A DNA stretch of 10,222 nt from Heteroruminococcus sp964369885 (GTDB lineage Bacteria; Bacillota; Clostridia; Oscillospirales; Ruminococcaceae). The stretch lies in the NCBI GenBank assembly GCA_964369885.1, contig CAYJGQ010000082.1:1-10222 (forward strand). Reading direction: 5' to 3'. Under the pieces are notes generated by a model. That model made no database searches. It was not told where the DNA came from and saw only the letters and a program-made list of their open reading frames with translations. Of this stretch, positions 1 to 6,523 are shown in pieces; within the stretch, counting starts at the first letter, position 1; each line of letters starts with the position of its first letter. The position numbers were made by a program, and so were the translations under genes.

Positions 1-117
1 GGATTTCTATCGCAAATCACCCTCTTTTGCTACGGGGAATTCACCCCAAATGCTCTTATATCGCTGGGGATTTCGTTTCCTGCGGGAAACGACACAAAGG
101 CTCCGCCTCCCCGAAAC

Positions 118-154
118 CGCAAACTTATGAAAAAGTTTGAACAAAACCTTTGCA
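118..154 (+). repeat. Inverted intergenic module, copy 1
   Basis: This module has a CAAACTT...AAGTTTG hairpin (120-126 with 133-139), followed by ACAAAACC and TTTGCA. The reverse complement of 286-324 has the same order of blocks (CAAACTT, TGAAAAA, AGTTTGA, CAAAAC, TGCA) with a few substitutions and one-base indels. The two are therefore diverged inverted copies about 130 bases apart. A small non-autonomous element or a duplicated terminator-like hairpin would both fit. Confidence 0.55.
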
Positions 155-250
155 TTCACTCGCTCCACACTTTGTGCCAGGTGATAGGCGTAGGGGTGGG
201 GCCCAGGCCGTCGCCACCGCCGAAGATGTGCCTGTGATTAGTGTATCCGC

Positions 251-284
251 AAAAAACTTCGCCCCCTGCCGTCGGCAGGGGGCG
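251..284 (-). terminator. Rho-independent terminator of the EF-G-like gene
   Basis: On the minus strand the arms CGCCCCCTGCC and GGCAGGGGGCG form a perfect 11-bp stem with a 3-base loop (260-284). AAG and a run of six T (256 down to 251) follow directly. This is the first strong hairpin with a U-tract downstream of the EF-G-like stop codon, about 170 bases on, so it most likely ends that transcript. The stem reads equally well on the plus strand but has no T-run there. Confidence 0.75.
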
Positions 285-285
285 T

Positions 286-324
286 GCATAAGTTTTGGGT
301 CAAACTTTTTTCAAAAAGTTTGTG
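286..324 (-). repeat. Inverted intergenic module, copy 2
   Basis: This is the partner of the module at 118-154 in opposite orientation. Its core is a perfect 10-base inverted repeat, CAAACTTTTT (301-310) and AAAAAGTTTG (313-322), separated by TC. On the minus strand it lies between the 47-base tandem repeats and the GC hairpin at 260-284, so it would be transcribed in the 3' untranslated part of the EF-G-like mRNA. Confidence 0.55.
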
Positions 325-330
325 GGGTGG

Positions 331-455
331 GGGGCAAGGCCCCGCGGTCTTGGTTTTGACCCTTCGCGTAAGCGACAGGGGCAAGGCCCCACGGTCTTGG
401 TTTTGACCCTTCGCGTAAGCGACAGGGGCAAGGCCCCATGGTCTTGGTTTTGACC
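331..455. repeat. 47-base tandem repeat, 2.7 copies
   Basis: The copies are 331-377, 378-424 and a partial 425-455. They are identical except for a dinucleotide at unit positions 14-15, which reads GC, then AC, then AT, a stepwise series of transitions. Each full unit holds two small hairpins: GGGGC-AAG-GCCCC and TCGC-GTAA-GCGA. The partial third copy stops right at the stop codon of the EF-G-like gene (456-458), so the array forms the start of that gene's 3' untranslated region. No unique spacers separate the units, so it is not a CRISPR. Confidence 0.9.
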
Positions 456-2534
456 TTAATGCTCTTCCTCGTTCATCTCCTTAGCTTCGGCCACCACAGC
501 GGCCTCGAGGTGTTGTGGAAGTTGTTCATAGCGCTCAAACGTCAGGGCATAATGTCCACGACCCTGTGTCAGCTGGCGCAGATAGATTGAAAAATCGTGC
601 ATTTCGGCCATTGGCACCTCGGCCTCAATCTCCTGCTGTCCATCATCGGTGGGGTTCATGCCAAGCACACGCCCACGGCGTTTATTCATCTCACCTATAA
701 TATCACCGGTATTTGCGTCGGGCACATACACCTTAAGATTACCAAATGGCTCAAGCAGTACGGGGCTTGCCTGTGGCACACCTGCCTTATAGGCAATTGA
801 TGCCGCCATCTTAAATGCCATTTCGGAGGAGTCAACATCATGGTACGAACCCTCATACAGCACAGCCTTTAGGCCCACCATGGGATATCCTGCAATAACA
901 CCGTGTTTAATGCAGTCTCCAAGTCCCTTTTCAACGGCGGGGAAGTAGCTCTTTGGCACCTTGCCGCCCACCACTTCTTCGCTAAACTCAAGGCCATCGG
1001 CATCGCAGGGTTCAAAGCGAATCCACACATGACCGTATTGTCCGTGGCCACCCGACTGTTTCTTGTGCTTACCTTCGGCCTTAACACTTTTGCGTATGGT
1101 TTCACGGTAGGCCATGCGGGGCTTAATAAGCTCCACCTGTGTTCCAAACTTGGCTGCAAGCTTTGAGCATATCACGTCAAGATGTTGCTCGCCCAGTCCT
1201 GATATCTTCTGTTGGCGGGTCTCGGCATCGTTATCAAATGTGATGACGGGGTCCTCCTCCATGATACGCATGATGCCCTGAGCCACCTTGCTTTCGTCCC
1301 CCTTGCCCTTGGGGCGTATTGCCATTGTAAGGCAGGGCAGAGGGAAGTCAATACCTACAAGCTCTACAATACGCTTGGGGTCACACAGGGTATCGCCCGT
1401 GATGGCCTTATCAAGCTTGGTTATAGCGCCAATATCGCCTGCGGCAATAAATGCGGTATCCTCCTGTTTTTTGCCCTTGATGTAAATGATTTTTCCCAAG
1501 CGCTCGGGCTGGCCGGTGCGCTTATTTATGGGTGATTGGTCGGAGGATAGCTTGCCCGACACCACCTTTACAAACGACAACTTGCCCACAAATGGGTCGG
1601 CCACGGTCTTAAATATAAGCGCCGTGAGAGGGGCGTCGTCATTGCATTCTATCTCAATATCATTTCCGGCTTCATCCTTGGCGGTTTCGCCGGCACTTTC
1701 CCAGGCCGAGGGAAGATGGTCAACCATGGCATCAAGCAGCATATCAACCCCTGCAAGTGTTGTGGCCGAACCACAGAACACAGGAGAAATCGCTCCCGAC
1801 TTAACCCCCTCGTGTATTCCCTTTAGCAGCTCATCACGGGTAAATTGCTCACCCGAAAAATACTTCTCAAACAGTTCTTCGTCGGCCTCGGCAACGGCCT
1901 CACTAATGGCGGCCTGAAGTCCGTCAAGGCGGTGTCCCATATCGGGCATTGCCACCTCTTTTGCCTCGCCTTTTTCATCGTATTCATAGGCCTTATTGTC
2001 CACCAGGTTTACATAACAAGTAACCTTGTCATCCTGCACTGCAGGCACCACCAAAGGACATATAGACGGCCCAAATGTAGCCTTCATTTCCTCAAGAACC
2101 TTGTAAAAATCGGCGTTTTCGTTATCCATCTTGTTCACAAAAAACGCCTTGGCCTTGCCCTGGGCACTGGCCAGCTTAAAAGCCTTCTCAGATCCCACCG
2201 ACACGCCCGATTTGCCCGAAACAACCACCAGCACGCTCTCGGCGGCTCGCACACCCTCCAAAAGGCCTGTTGCAAAATCAAAAAGGCCTGGGGTGTCCAG
2301 CAGATTTATCTTTACACTGCCCCAGTTAAAGGGAGCAACTGTAGAAGAAACCGAAACCTGACGCTTGATTTCCTCCTGGTCGAAGTCACAGATTGTGTTT
2401 CCCTCAGCAATTTTACCCAACCGGTCAGCGGCGCCTGCCTTGTAAAGCAATGCCTCAGCCAGTGAGGTCTTGCCTGAGCTGCCGTGACCGGTCAACGCAA
2501 CGTTTCTGATTTTACCTGCCAAATACTGTTTCAT
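456..2534 (-). CDS. Elongation factor G-like GTPase (EF-G-2 type paralogue)
   Basis: This is a 692-residue translational GTPase, normal length for EF-G. Residues 16-24 hold the P-loop GHGSSGKTS. DTPG (80-83), NKMD (134-137) and GSA (255-257) are G3, G4 and G5. The GGHGQYG stretch marks domain IV and the QGRG-containing C-terminus domain V. Family hallmarks of canonical EF-G are altered: switch I reads RQVSV instead of RGITI, and DTPGHVDF is DTPGLFDF, so the switch II histidine is Leu84. EF-G-2/FusA2-type paralogues are known to vary at these sites. Role inferred: a ribosome-binding GTPase, not necessarily the main translocase. The start at 2534 fits family N-termini and has GAGGA 7 bases upstream. 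An in-frame ATG at 2564 has a better site (AGGAGG, 6-base spacing) and would add MRCRRKEDLT. The gene stands alone between its own promoter and terminator. A TetM-type ribosomal protection protein is less likely. Confidence 0.9.
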   Translation of the reverse strand: MKQYLAGKIRNVALTGHGSSGKTSLAEALLYKAGAADRLGKIAEGNTICDFDQEEIKRQVSVSSTVAPFNWGSVKINLLDTPGLFDFATGLLEGVRAAESVLVVVSGKSGVSVGSEKAFKLASAQGKAKAFFVNKMDNENADFYKVLEEMKATFGPSICPLVVPAVQDDKVTCYVNLVDNKAYEYDEKGEAKEVAMPDMGHRLDGLQAAISEAVAEADEELFEKYFSGEQFTRDELLKGIHEGVKSGAISPVFCGSATTLAGVDMLLDAMVDHLPSAWESAGETAKDEAGNDIEIECNDDAPLTALIFKTVADPFVGKLSFVKVVSGKLSSDQSPINKRTGQPERLGKIIYIKGKKQEDTAFIAAGDIGAITKLDKAITGDTLCDPKRIVELVGIDFPLPCLTMAIRPKGKGDESKVAQGIMRIMEEDPVITFDNDAETRQQKISGLGEQHLDVICSKLAAKFGTQVELIKPRMAYRETIRKSVKAEGKHKKQSGGHGQYGHVWIRFEPCDADGLEFSEEVVGGKVPKSYFPAVEKGLGDCIKHGVIAGYPMVGLKAVLYEGSYHDVDSSEMAFKMAASIAYKAGVPQASPVLLEPFGNLKVYVPDANTGDIIGEMNKRRGRVLGMNPTDDGQQEIEAEVPMAEMHDFSIYLRQLTQGRGHYALTFERYEQLPQHLEAAVVAEAKEMNEEEH

Positions 2535-2682
2535 GGTCAAATCCTCTTTTCTCCGACAACGCATTATGAGCCTCCTGTCCATCACCGTGCCGGAAGTGAT
2601 GGCCTTGTCGACATTGGGAAAAAGATGGAAAATTGTGCCATTTGCACAAAATAACTCCCAACTTTCGAAAACTCATGTTTCA

Positions 2683-2711
2683 ATTATAAATAAAACTTGA
2701 CCAAATTACAA
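2683..2711 (-). promoter_or_regulatory. Sigma-A-type promoter of the EF-G-like gene
   Basis: On the minus strand, TTGTAA (2711-2706) and a perfect TATAAT (2688-2683) are separated by exactly 17 bases. The -35 box abuts the T-run of the preceding terminator. Transcription should start near 2676, giving a ~140-base leader. The leader contains small hairpins (TTGTGC/GCACAA and CCATCAC/GTGATGG), the second lying just upstream of AGGAGG. Confidence 0.75.
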
Positions 2712-2712
2712 G

Positions 2713-2751
2713 AAAAAAACACCACCTGTACTGACAAAATACAGGCGGTGT
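2713..2751 (-). terminator. Rho-independent terminator after the ATPase-like gene
   Basis: On the minus strand ACACCGCCTGTA (2751-2740) pairs with TACAGGTGGTGT (2730-2719) over 12 bp with one G-U pair and a 9-base loop. A run of T at 2719-2713 follows. It sits about 85 bases past the stop codon of the P-type ATPase-like gene and directly before the next promoter, cleanly separating the two units. Confidence 0.9.
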
Positions 2752-2835
2752 GTTGTATATATTGCATATATTAACGACCAAAAATACCCAAAAGTAGGGC
2801 GAAAACTAAAAATCAAGGCGGTTTTTGCGGTTTGA

Positions 2836-5067
2836 TTACCTGCGCAGTATAGGAATAAGGGTTGAAAGGGCGCACCCTACAAGCTGAAATGCTATAACCA
2901 TAAGCCATGACACCTCGCCCATATTTTGCATAAATGCCATAAATGTTACAAGGGCAAAGCCGGCCACCACAAAGAATAGTTGCAGTGCTGTGCCCAGCAG
3001 TACCGAGCGCTGGCATCCTTCGGCCGACACCATGGTGTCTACAAACTGCTCAACCGAACCATTGTGGGCGGCATATGCACGGCTTCTGGGGCGTTGTGCC
3101 GTTATGCTCTTAACCTGCTCATGCAGTTTTGCCGGCAGAACCTTTATAAGCTCTGCGGGGTATGCAAATACGTCCTGAATCATCTTGGGGGTGATGTTGG
3201 GGTCGGTGGTGTATACCACAAGGGTTATGTCCCGCTCGTGCAGTTCCTCCAAGGCCATAGATATCTTTTCGTCGGCGTTGTAACTAAGTACATAAACCGC
3301 CGTAAGCTCCCCCGAATTTGCAAGATACAAAAGGTCATACCCTTCGTTATAAAACTGACTTTCGTAGTCGTGGGGGGGCAGGCCTATGCCATGTTGGTGC
3401 ATCAATTCACGGTTACCAATAAGCACACGCTTGCCATCCACCCAGGCCGATAGCCCCATTCCATCCTCGTATATAAGGCTTTCGGCGGTGCGCAGCATCT
3501 CGGGATGATCTCCAATCATCTGACTAAATATGCCACCAAGGGTCGACTCGCAGCTGCAAATCACGCTTGCGGCATCCAAAATCGCCTGCTCCAACGCATT
3601 CTTTTGGAAAACCCTCATCTTATGCAGGGTTATATTTTGGGAGGGAAAAAGCTCTGAGCAGTTCATCAGCACTGCATTTGTGCGTCCAAGGCGTTCCACA
3701 GCACCGTAGCCCGGCACCATACACCCATTTTTTGCAAGGCGCTTGGCCATGCGTCCCATGGGTAGGTTGCCCACAAGGGTTGCGCCAAAGGGTGCCGCCA
3801 CACAACCTGCCGCCGCAAATACCGTTATTGCGCCAAAGGCACTGCGTGAGAAGAAAAACGATATAAAGGCCATCAATACGCAGGCCGCAAATGTAACCGG
3901 CGCCAGCATCTTGGACACCTCATCGGAATAATCTTCCTCATACGACAACATCAGGTAGTCGGCAAAAAAGTCGGTGCGCACAGGAAATGACACATATGGT
4001 ACATCAAGGTTTTGGCCTCTGGTCATCTCTCGGGCGATGTCCTTAGTGCCTATTTGAGCCGTCGCAAACTTAGCTCGTCTATCCCCCGCAATTGTTCTAA
4101 ATCCATTTATCATGCGCCCGGCCATGGACAGTTTGCCAATGGTGTTAAACATTAAAATTAGGGCCACCACCAGCATGTAAAAATGCCAGCCACCCGTGGC
4201 AAATGATTCAGGGTTTACCACCAGTGCCACTGCCTGTGTCAGGCCACCAATAGCGGCAATGGCCGCAAAGGAATCATTATCGGCCTTGAGGGTAAACAGT
4301 GATATCAGTCCACCGCCTATTGTGTTGGCTGATAGTATTATTGTTAGTACCAACAAAACAAGATTTGCCACAAAAAACATCCGCAGATCGCTCTCGGGCC
4401 AAATAAATGGGGGCAGTGGCAGCGGATATTCATATGACAGCGCAAGGTACAAAAGCCCTATGGCACACATGAATGTTGCCAGAAAACGTATGGTCAAACC
4501 TTTTTTTAGGTGGGCAAAATCCTGCCATACCGTGCGGGCATCACTATGCGCACGAAACTCCAAAACATCGTCGTTCTCTATGGGTGAGCCCTCGTATTCG
4601 CCGTTTTGCTCCTCGCCGAGTGTATGTTTTTTGTCCCACTCGCCCGAGGGCTGGGGGGTAAACATTTGGGTTTGCTGGCTCACACCTGCCTGGCTGGGTG
4701 GTGCTTTTGGTGTGGGGCGCATCTCCCGCTCAAAGCCTTGTACCTCTCTTGATGGGGCAGAGGGTTTGCCACTCTGCTTGTCCCCCATGTCTATACGAAA
4801 AGGCTTTTTTTCGGTCCCCTGCTGCGAGCTTTTGGGTGCCTCAAATTCGGTTTTGGGGCTTGTGGGCGGCTGCATTGGTCTGGGTGCAGGGGCAGTACCG
4901 GGGCTTCTGTCAAACACCTGCACCTCGTCATGGTTGTCAAGGCCGCCACTGGGTTGGTAGTCGGGCGCCACCTTAGTTGGCGCGGACCTCTCCGCCTCGC
5001 TGTACTTATTCTTTTTGCGTTGCTGAATTTCTCTTAGAATATCATCTACATCATGTCCCTTGCTCAT
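2836..5067 (-). CDS. Degenerate P-type (P1B-like) ATPase, predicted pseudoenzyme
   Basis: The protein has 743 residues. Residues 1-185 are Pro/Gln/Ser/Lys/Glu-rich and look disordered, opening with VDDILREI. Helices follow at about 190-212, 229-250, 266-285, 295-314, 387-407, 409-433, 688-713 and 718-741: the 2+2+2+2 order of heavy-metal P1B ATPases. The segment KNGCMVPGYGAVERL (446-460) and the following RTNAVLMN align without gaps with the run into FDKTGT, placing Asn469 where the phosphorylated Asp belongs; NCSELFP replaces DKTGTLT. An N-domain skeleton persists (HP at 521-522, GMGLSAWVDGKRVLIGN at 536-552). TGDN is TTDP (620-623), GDGxND is HNGSVE (668-673), CPC is reduced to Cys421, and the actuator loop (315-386) is short and lacks TGE. 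The frame is intact, with GGGAGG 5 bases before ATG, so it is no ordinary pseudogene. Ion pumping is unlikely; sensing or scaffolding is speculation. It follows rlmB by 139 bases and may be cotranscribed. Confidence 0.75.
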   Translation of the reverse strand: MSKGHDVDDILREIQQRKKNKYSEAERSAPTKVAPDYQPSGGLDNHDEVQVFDRSPGTAPAPRPMQPPTSPKTEFEAPKSSQQGTEKKPFRIDMGDKQSGKPSAPSREVQGFEREMRPTPKAPPSQAGVSQQTQMFTPQPSGEWDKKHTLGEEQNGEYEGSPIENDDVLEFRAHSDARTVWQDFAHLKKGLTIRFLATFMCAIGLLYLALSYEYPLPLPPFIWPESDLRMFFVANLVLLVLTIILSANTIGGGLISLFTLKADNDSFAAIAAIGGLTQAVALVVNPESFATGGWHFYMLVVALILMFNTIGKLSMAGRMINGFRTIAGDRRAKFATAQIGTKDIAREMTRGQNLDVPYVSFPVRTDFFADYLMLSYEEDYSDEVSKMLAPVTFAACVLMAFISFFFSRSAFGAITVFAAAGCVAAPFGATLVGNLPMGRMAKRLAKNGCMVPGYGAVERLGRTNAVLMNCSELFPSQNITLHKMRVFQKNALEQAILDAASVICSCESTLGGIFSQMIGDHPEMLRTAESLIYEDGMGLSAWVDGKRVLIGNRELMHQHGIGLPPHDYESQFYNEGYDLLYLANSGELTAVYVLSYNADEKISMALEELHERDITLVVYTTDPNITPKMIQDVFAYPAELIKVLPAKLHEQVKSITAQRPRSRAYAAHNGSVEQFVDTMVSAEGCQRSVLLGTALQLFFVVAGFALVTFMAFMQNMGEVSWLMVIAFQLVGCALSTLIPILRR

Positions 5068-5206
5068 TGCAACCTCCCAAGGAAAAAGTTTGAAGTAAAC
5101 CGTTGTAATTTCAAAATGTTATAGTTATACAGTAATAACCCTATTGCCACCTTGGCCGAAGTGCCATAAAAGTTCAGCCACAAATGCAGGATTTTACAGC
5201 TTTTGC
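5068..5206 (-). other. rlmB to ATPase-like gene spacer
   Basis: This 139-base spacer contains the ribosome binding site GGGAGG of the downstream gene. AT-rich TATAAC-like words occur on the minus strand (near 5120-5130), but no -35 box lies at proper spacing. I see no hairpin with a T-run after rlmB. Read-through from rlmB is therefore the simplest way to express the ATPase-like gene, though a weak local promoter cannot be excluded. Confidence 0.45.
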
Positions 5207-5998
5207 TCACAGCCCTTTGGGGGGCTTTGGCACCAGTGCCGACACTCCTGTGCGTTGGCGGGCAATCTCGTAAAGCACAATGCCGGCCGCCACCGATGCA
5301 TTTAGCGACCCCACCTTGCCTATCATGGGCAGCGATACCGATTGATCGCAGGTTTTTTGGACAATGCGGCTCACGCCGTCCCCCTCGCTACCTACCACCA
5401 AGGCAACACCGCCGCTGTAGTCGGTCTGACACCATGGCTTGCCGTCCATGTGTGCACAGTAGGTCCAAATGCCACGCTGTTTTAGTTCGGTTACGGTGGA
5501 TGCTATGTTGGCCACCCGTGCTACCGGTATGTGTGCCACAGCCCCTGCCGAGGATTTAGCCACGGTTGGGGTGAGCCCCACGCCACCTCTTTTGGGTATT
5601 ATAACCCCATGGGCGCCGGCCGCCTCGGCGGTGCGCAGTATAGCTCCAAGATTGTGCGGGTCCTCAATATGATCACAAACCACAAAGAACGGATTATCAC
5701 CACCGCGCTCATAAAGCTGTTCAAGCGTTGCGTATTCCCAGGCGGCCACAACGGCCACTATGCCCTGGTGGCTTGAAACACCGCTAAGCGATTCAAGTTT
5801 GCGTGGGTCGACCTCCTTTATGGGGATGCTGCGCTGTCTTGCCTTGGCAATCAGTGCCACTATGCTCCCCTCTCGGCTACCTTTTTGTATGTAAATGCTA
5901 TCAATTTCCCTGCCCGACCTCATAAGTTCGGACACAGCGTTTCGTCCTGCTATGATGCTTTCTTCTTTTATGCGCTCCCGTATGCTCTGCTTTTCCAT
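5207..5998 (-). CDS. rlmB: 23S rRNA (guanosine-2'-O-)-methyltransferase RlmB
   Basis: This 263-residue SpoU/TrmH-family (SPOUT) enzyme uses S-adenosylmethionine to methylate the ribose of G2251 (E. coli numbering) in the 23S rRNA P-loop, in the cytoplasm during 50S assembly. Residues 15-90 are the small RNA-binding domain (IIAGRNAVSELM; SSHQGIVAVV). The catalytic domain shows motif 1 EDPHNLGAILRTAEAAG (112-128, with Asn116 and Arg122), motif 2 VVGSEGDGVSR (201-211) and motif 3 LPMIGKVGSLNASVAAG (223-239), which build the knotted cofactor site. Length is typical. The ATG at 5998 has GGGGAGGA just upstream. In many Firmicutes rlmB sits with cysS and mrnC; neither is present here, so the local order is rearranged. 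The TrmH-family paralogue with unknown target is the main alternative, but the full N-terminal domain favours RlmB. Confidence 0.9.
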   Translation of the reverse strand: MEKQSIRERIKEESIIAGRNAVSELMRSGREIDSIYIQKGSREGSIVALIAKARQRSIPIKEVDPRKLESLSGVSSHQGIVAVVAAWEYATLEQLYERGGDNPFFVVCDHIEDPHNLGAILRTAEAAGAHGVIIPKRGGVGLTPTVAKSSAGAVAHIPVARVANIASTVTELKQRGIWTYCAHMDGKPWCQTDYSGGVALVVGSEGDGVSRIVQKTCDQSVSLPMIGKVGSLNASVAAGIVLYEIARQRTGVSALVPKPPKGL

Positions 5999-6139
5999 TT
6001 TTCCTCCCCATAGTGGGTCTACATGTATGTTGTCTTTTTAATATTTAGGGTTACCTGATGCTTTTTGTGTCGGCATATGGTTTTAACCTTGGCAGACATT
6101 TTACTGCATATTATACGCCCATTATACACATCACGCTAT

Positions 6140-6167
6140 ATTATAGCACAATCCACCCTTTTGGCAA
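6140..6167 (-). promoter_or_regulatory. Promoter of rlmB with extended -10
   Basis: On the minus strand TTGCCA (6167-6162) and TATAAT (6145-6140) are 16 bases apart, and TGC before the -10 box makes it an extended -10. Start is expected near 6133, with a ~135-base leader. Two further perfect TATAAT words lie downstream on the same strand (6126-6121 and 6115-6110) without clear -35 partners; they may be secondary start sites. Confidence 0.7.
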
Positions 6168-6175
6168 AGGTGGAT
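6151..6175. promoter_or_regulatory. Palindrome centred on the rlmB -35 box
   Basis: Arms ATCCAC(C)CTTT and AAAGGTGGAT pair over 10 bp with one extra C, around a central TGGC. The -35 hexamer of the rlmB promoter lies inside it. No T-run follows on either strand, so a terminator is unlikely. An operator for a dimeric regulator is the better guess; the regulator is unknown. Confidence 0.4.
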
Positions 6176-6197
6176 AATGATGTTTTAATAAATTTTC

Positions 6198-6215
6198 TTG
6201 GGCTTTTTTGCCCAA
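6198..6215 (-). terminator. Weak hairpin after the 86-residue protein gene
   Basis: TTGGGC (6198-6203) and GCCCAA (6210-6215) form a 6-bp stem with a 6-base loop. On the minus strand GAAAATTTATT follows, a poor U-tract. It is the only hairpin just past the 6263 stop codon, so it may attenuate rather than fully end that transcript before the rlmB promoter. Confidence 0.4.
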
Positions 6216-6262
6216 AAATCCTTTTACTGTAAATTTATAGCTCACATCTGCCCATCTGGGCG

Positions 6263-6523
6263 CTACTGCACAAAAAACCTCATGACAACCGCACCTATTG
6301 CCGCCGCGCAACCAAGCTCAAATATCAGCAGGGCCCAACGCCCAAACCTGCCGCGCTTGCCCGGGCGATAACGCAGTTCCTTGATGTAACGCCCTGCCTC
6401 CTGGCGCAGCAGCGGATCCTCACGATCGCTTTGATGCTCCTTGACAAACAATATGGCACGCTCAAAGTATTCGTGCTCCATCTCCACAACCTCAACAACC
6501 TTTTTATTTACACCCCGTACCAT
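6263..6523 (-). CDS. Small C-tail membrane protein, 86 residues, unknown function
   Basis: I do not recognise a family. Residues 1-60 are charged and probably helical (EHEYFERAILFVKEH; DPLLRQEAGRYIKEL), then a basic patch RYRPGKRGR (51-59) leads into one hydrophobic helix at about 62-84, ending with FFVQ. By the positive-inside rule the N-terminal part would be cytoplasmic, making this a C-tail-anchored inner-membrane protein. The ATG at 6523 has AAAGGGGAGAGG a few bases upstream, a strong ribosome binding site, preferred over the in-frame Met15 (6481). It lies upstream of rlmB on the same strand with a 264-base gap that contains rlmB's own promoter, so any link to RlmB is positional only. 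The good start signal and patterned composition support a real gene. Confidence 0.7.
   Translation of the reverse strand: MVRGVNKKVVEVVEMEHEYFERAILFVKEHQSDREDPLLRQEAGRYIKELRYRPGKRGRFGRWALLIFELGCAAAIGAVVMRFFVQ

Larger units (their letters stand above)
1..330. other. Non-coding, repeat-rich intergenic region
   Basis: I see no credible gene here; the short open frame at 150-359 has no ribosome binding site and runs through the repeats. The stretch is full of short inverted repeats. These include an 8-bp stem TCGTTTCC/GGAAACGA at 73-92, two related AT-rich modules in opposite orientation (118-154 and 286-324), and an 11-bp GC-rich hairpin at 260-284. Seen from the minus strand this is the 3' side of the EF-G-like gene. 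The composition suggests decayed intergenic repeat elements rather than a lost coding sequence, but this is inference. Any feature continuing left of base 1 cannot be seen. Confidence 0.6.

Noticed and set aside
331..455. CRISPR array
   Set aside because: The 47-base units are directly contiguous with no unique spacers, and no cas genes are near.
1845..2465. Plus-strand frame of 206 codons inside the EF-G-like gene
   Set aside because: It is a shadow of the minus-strand gene, whose motifs are unambiguous.
456..2534. TetM/TetO-type tetracycline resistance protein
   Set aside because: The P-loop GHGSSGKTS, the RQVSV switch I and the length fit EF-G-2-type paralogues better; no attenuator or mobile element accompanies it.
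4196..4960. Plus-strand frame of 254 codons
   Set aside because: It lies opposite the membrane and disordered parts of the ATPase-like gene; composition is low-complexity and no ribosome binding site is present.
2836..5067. Functional copper or zinc efflux ATPase
   Set aside because: Fold and order fit, but the catalytic Asp, the Mg-binding Asp residues, TGE and CPC are all missing, so pumping activity is not supported.
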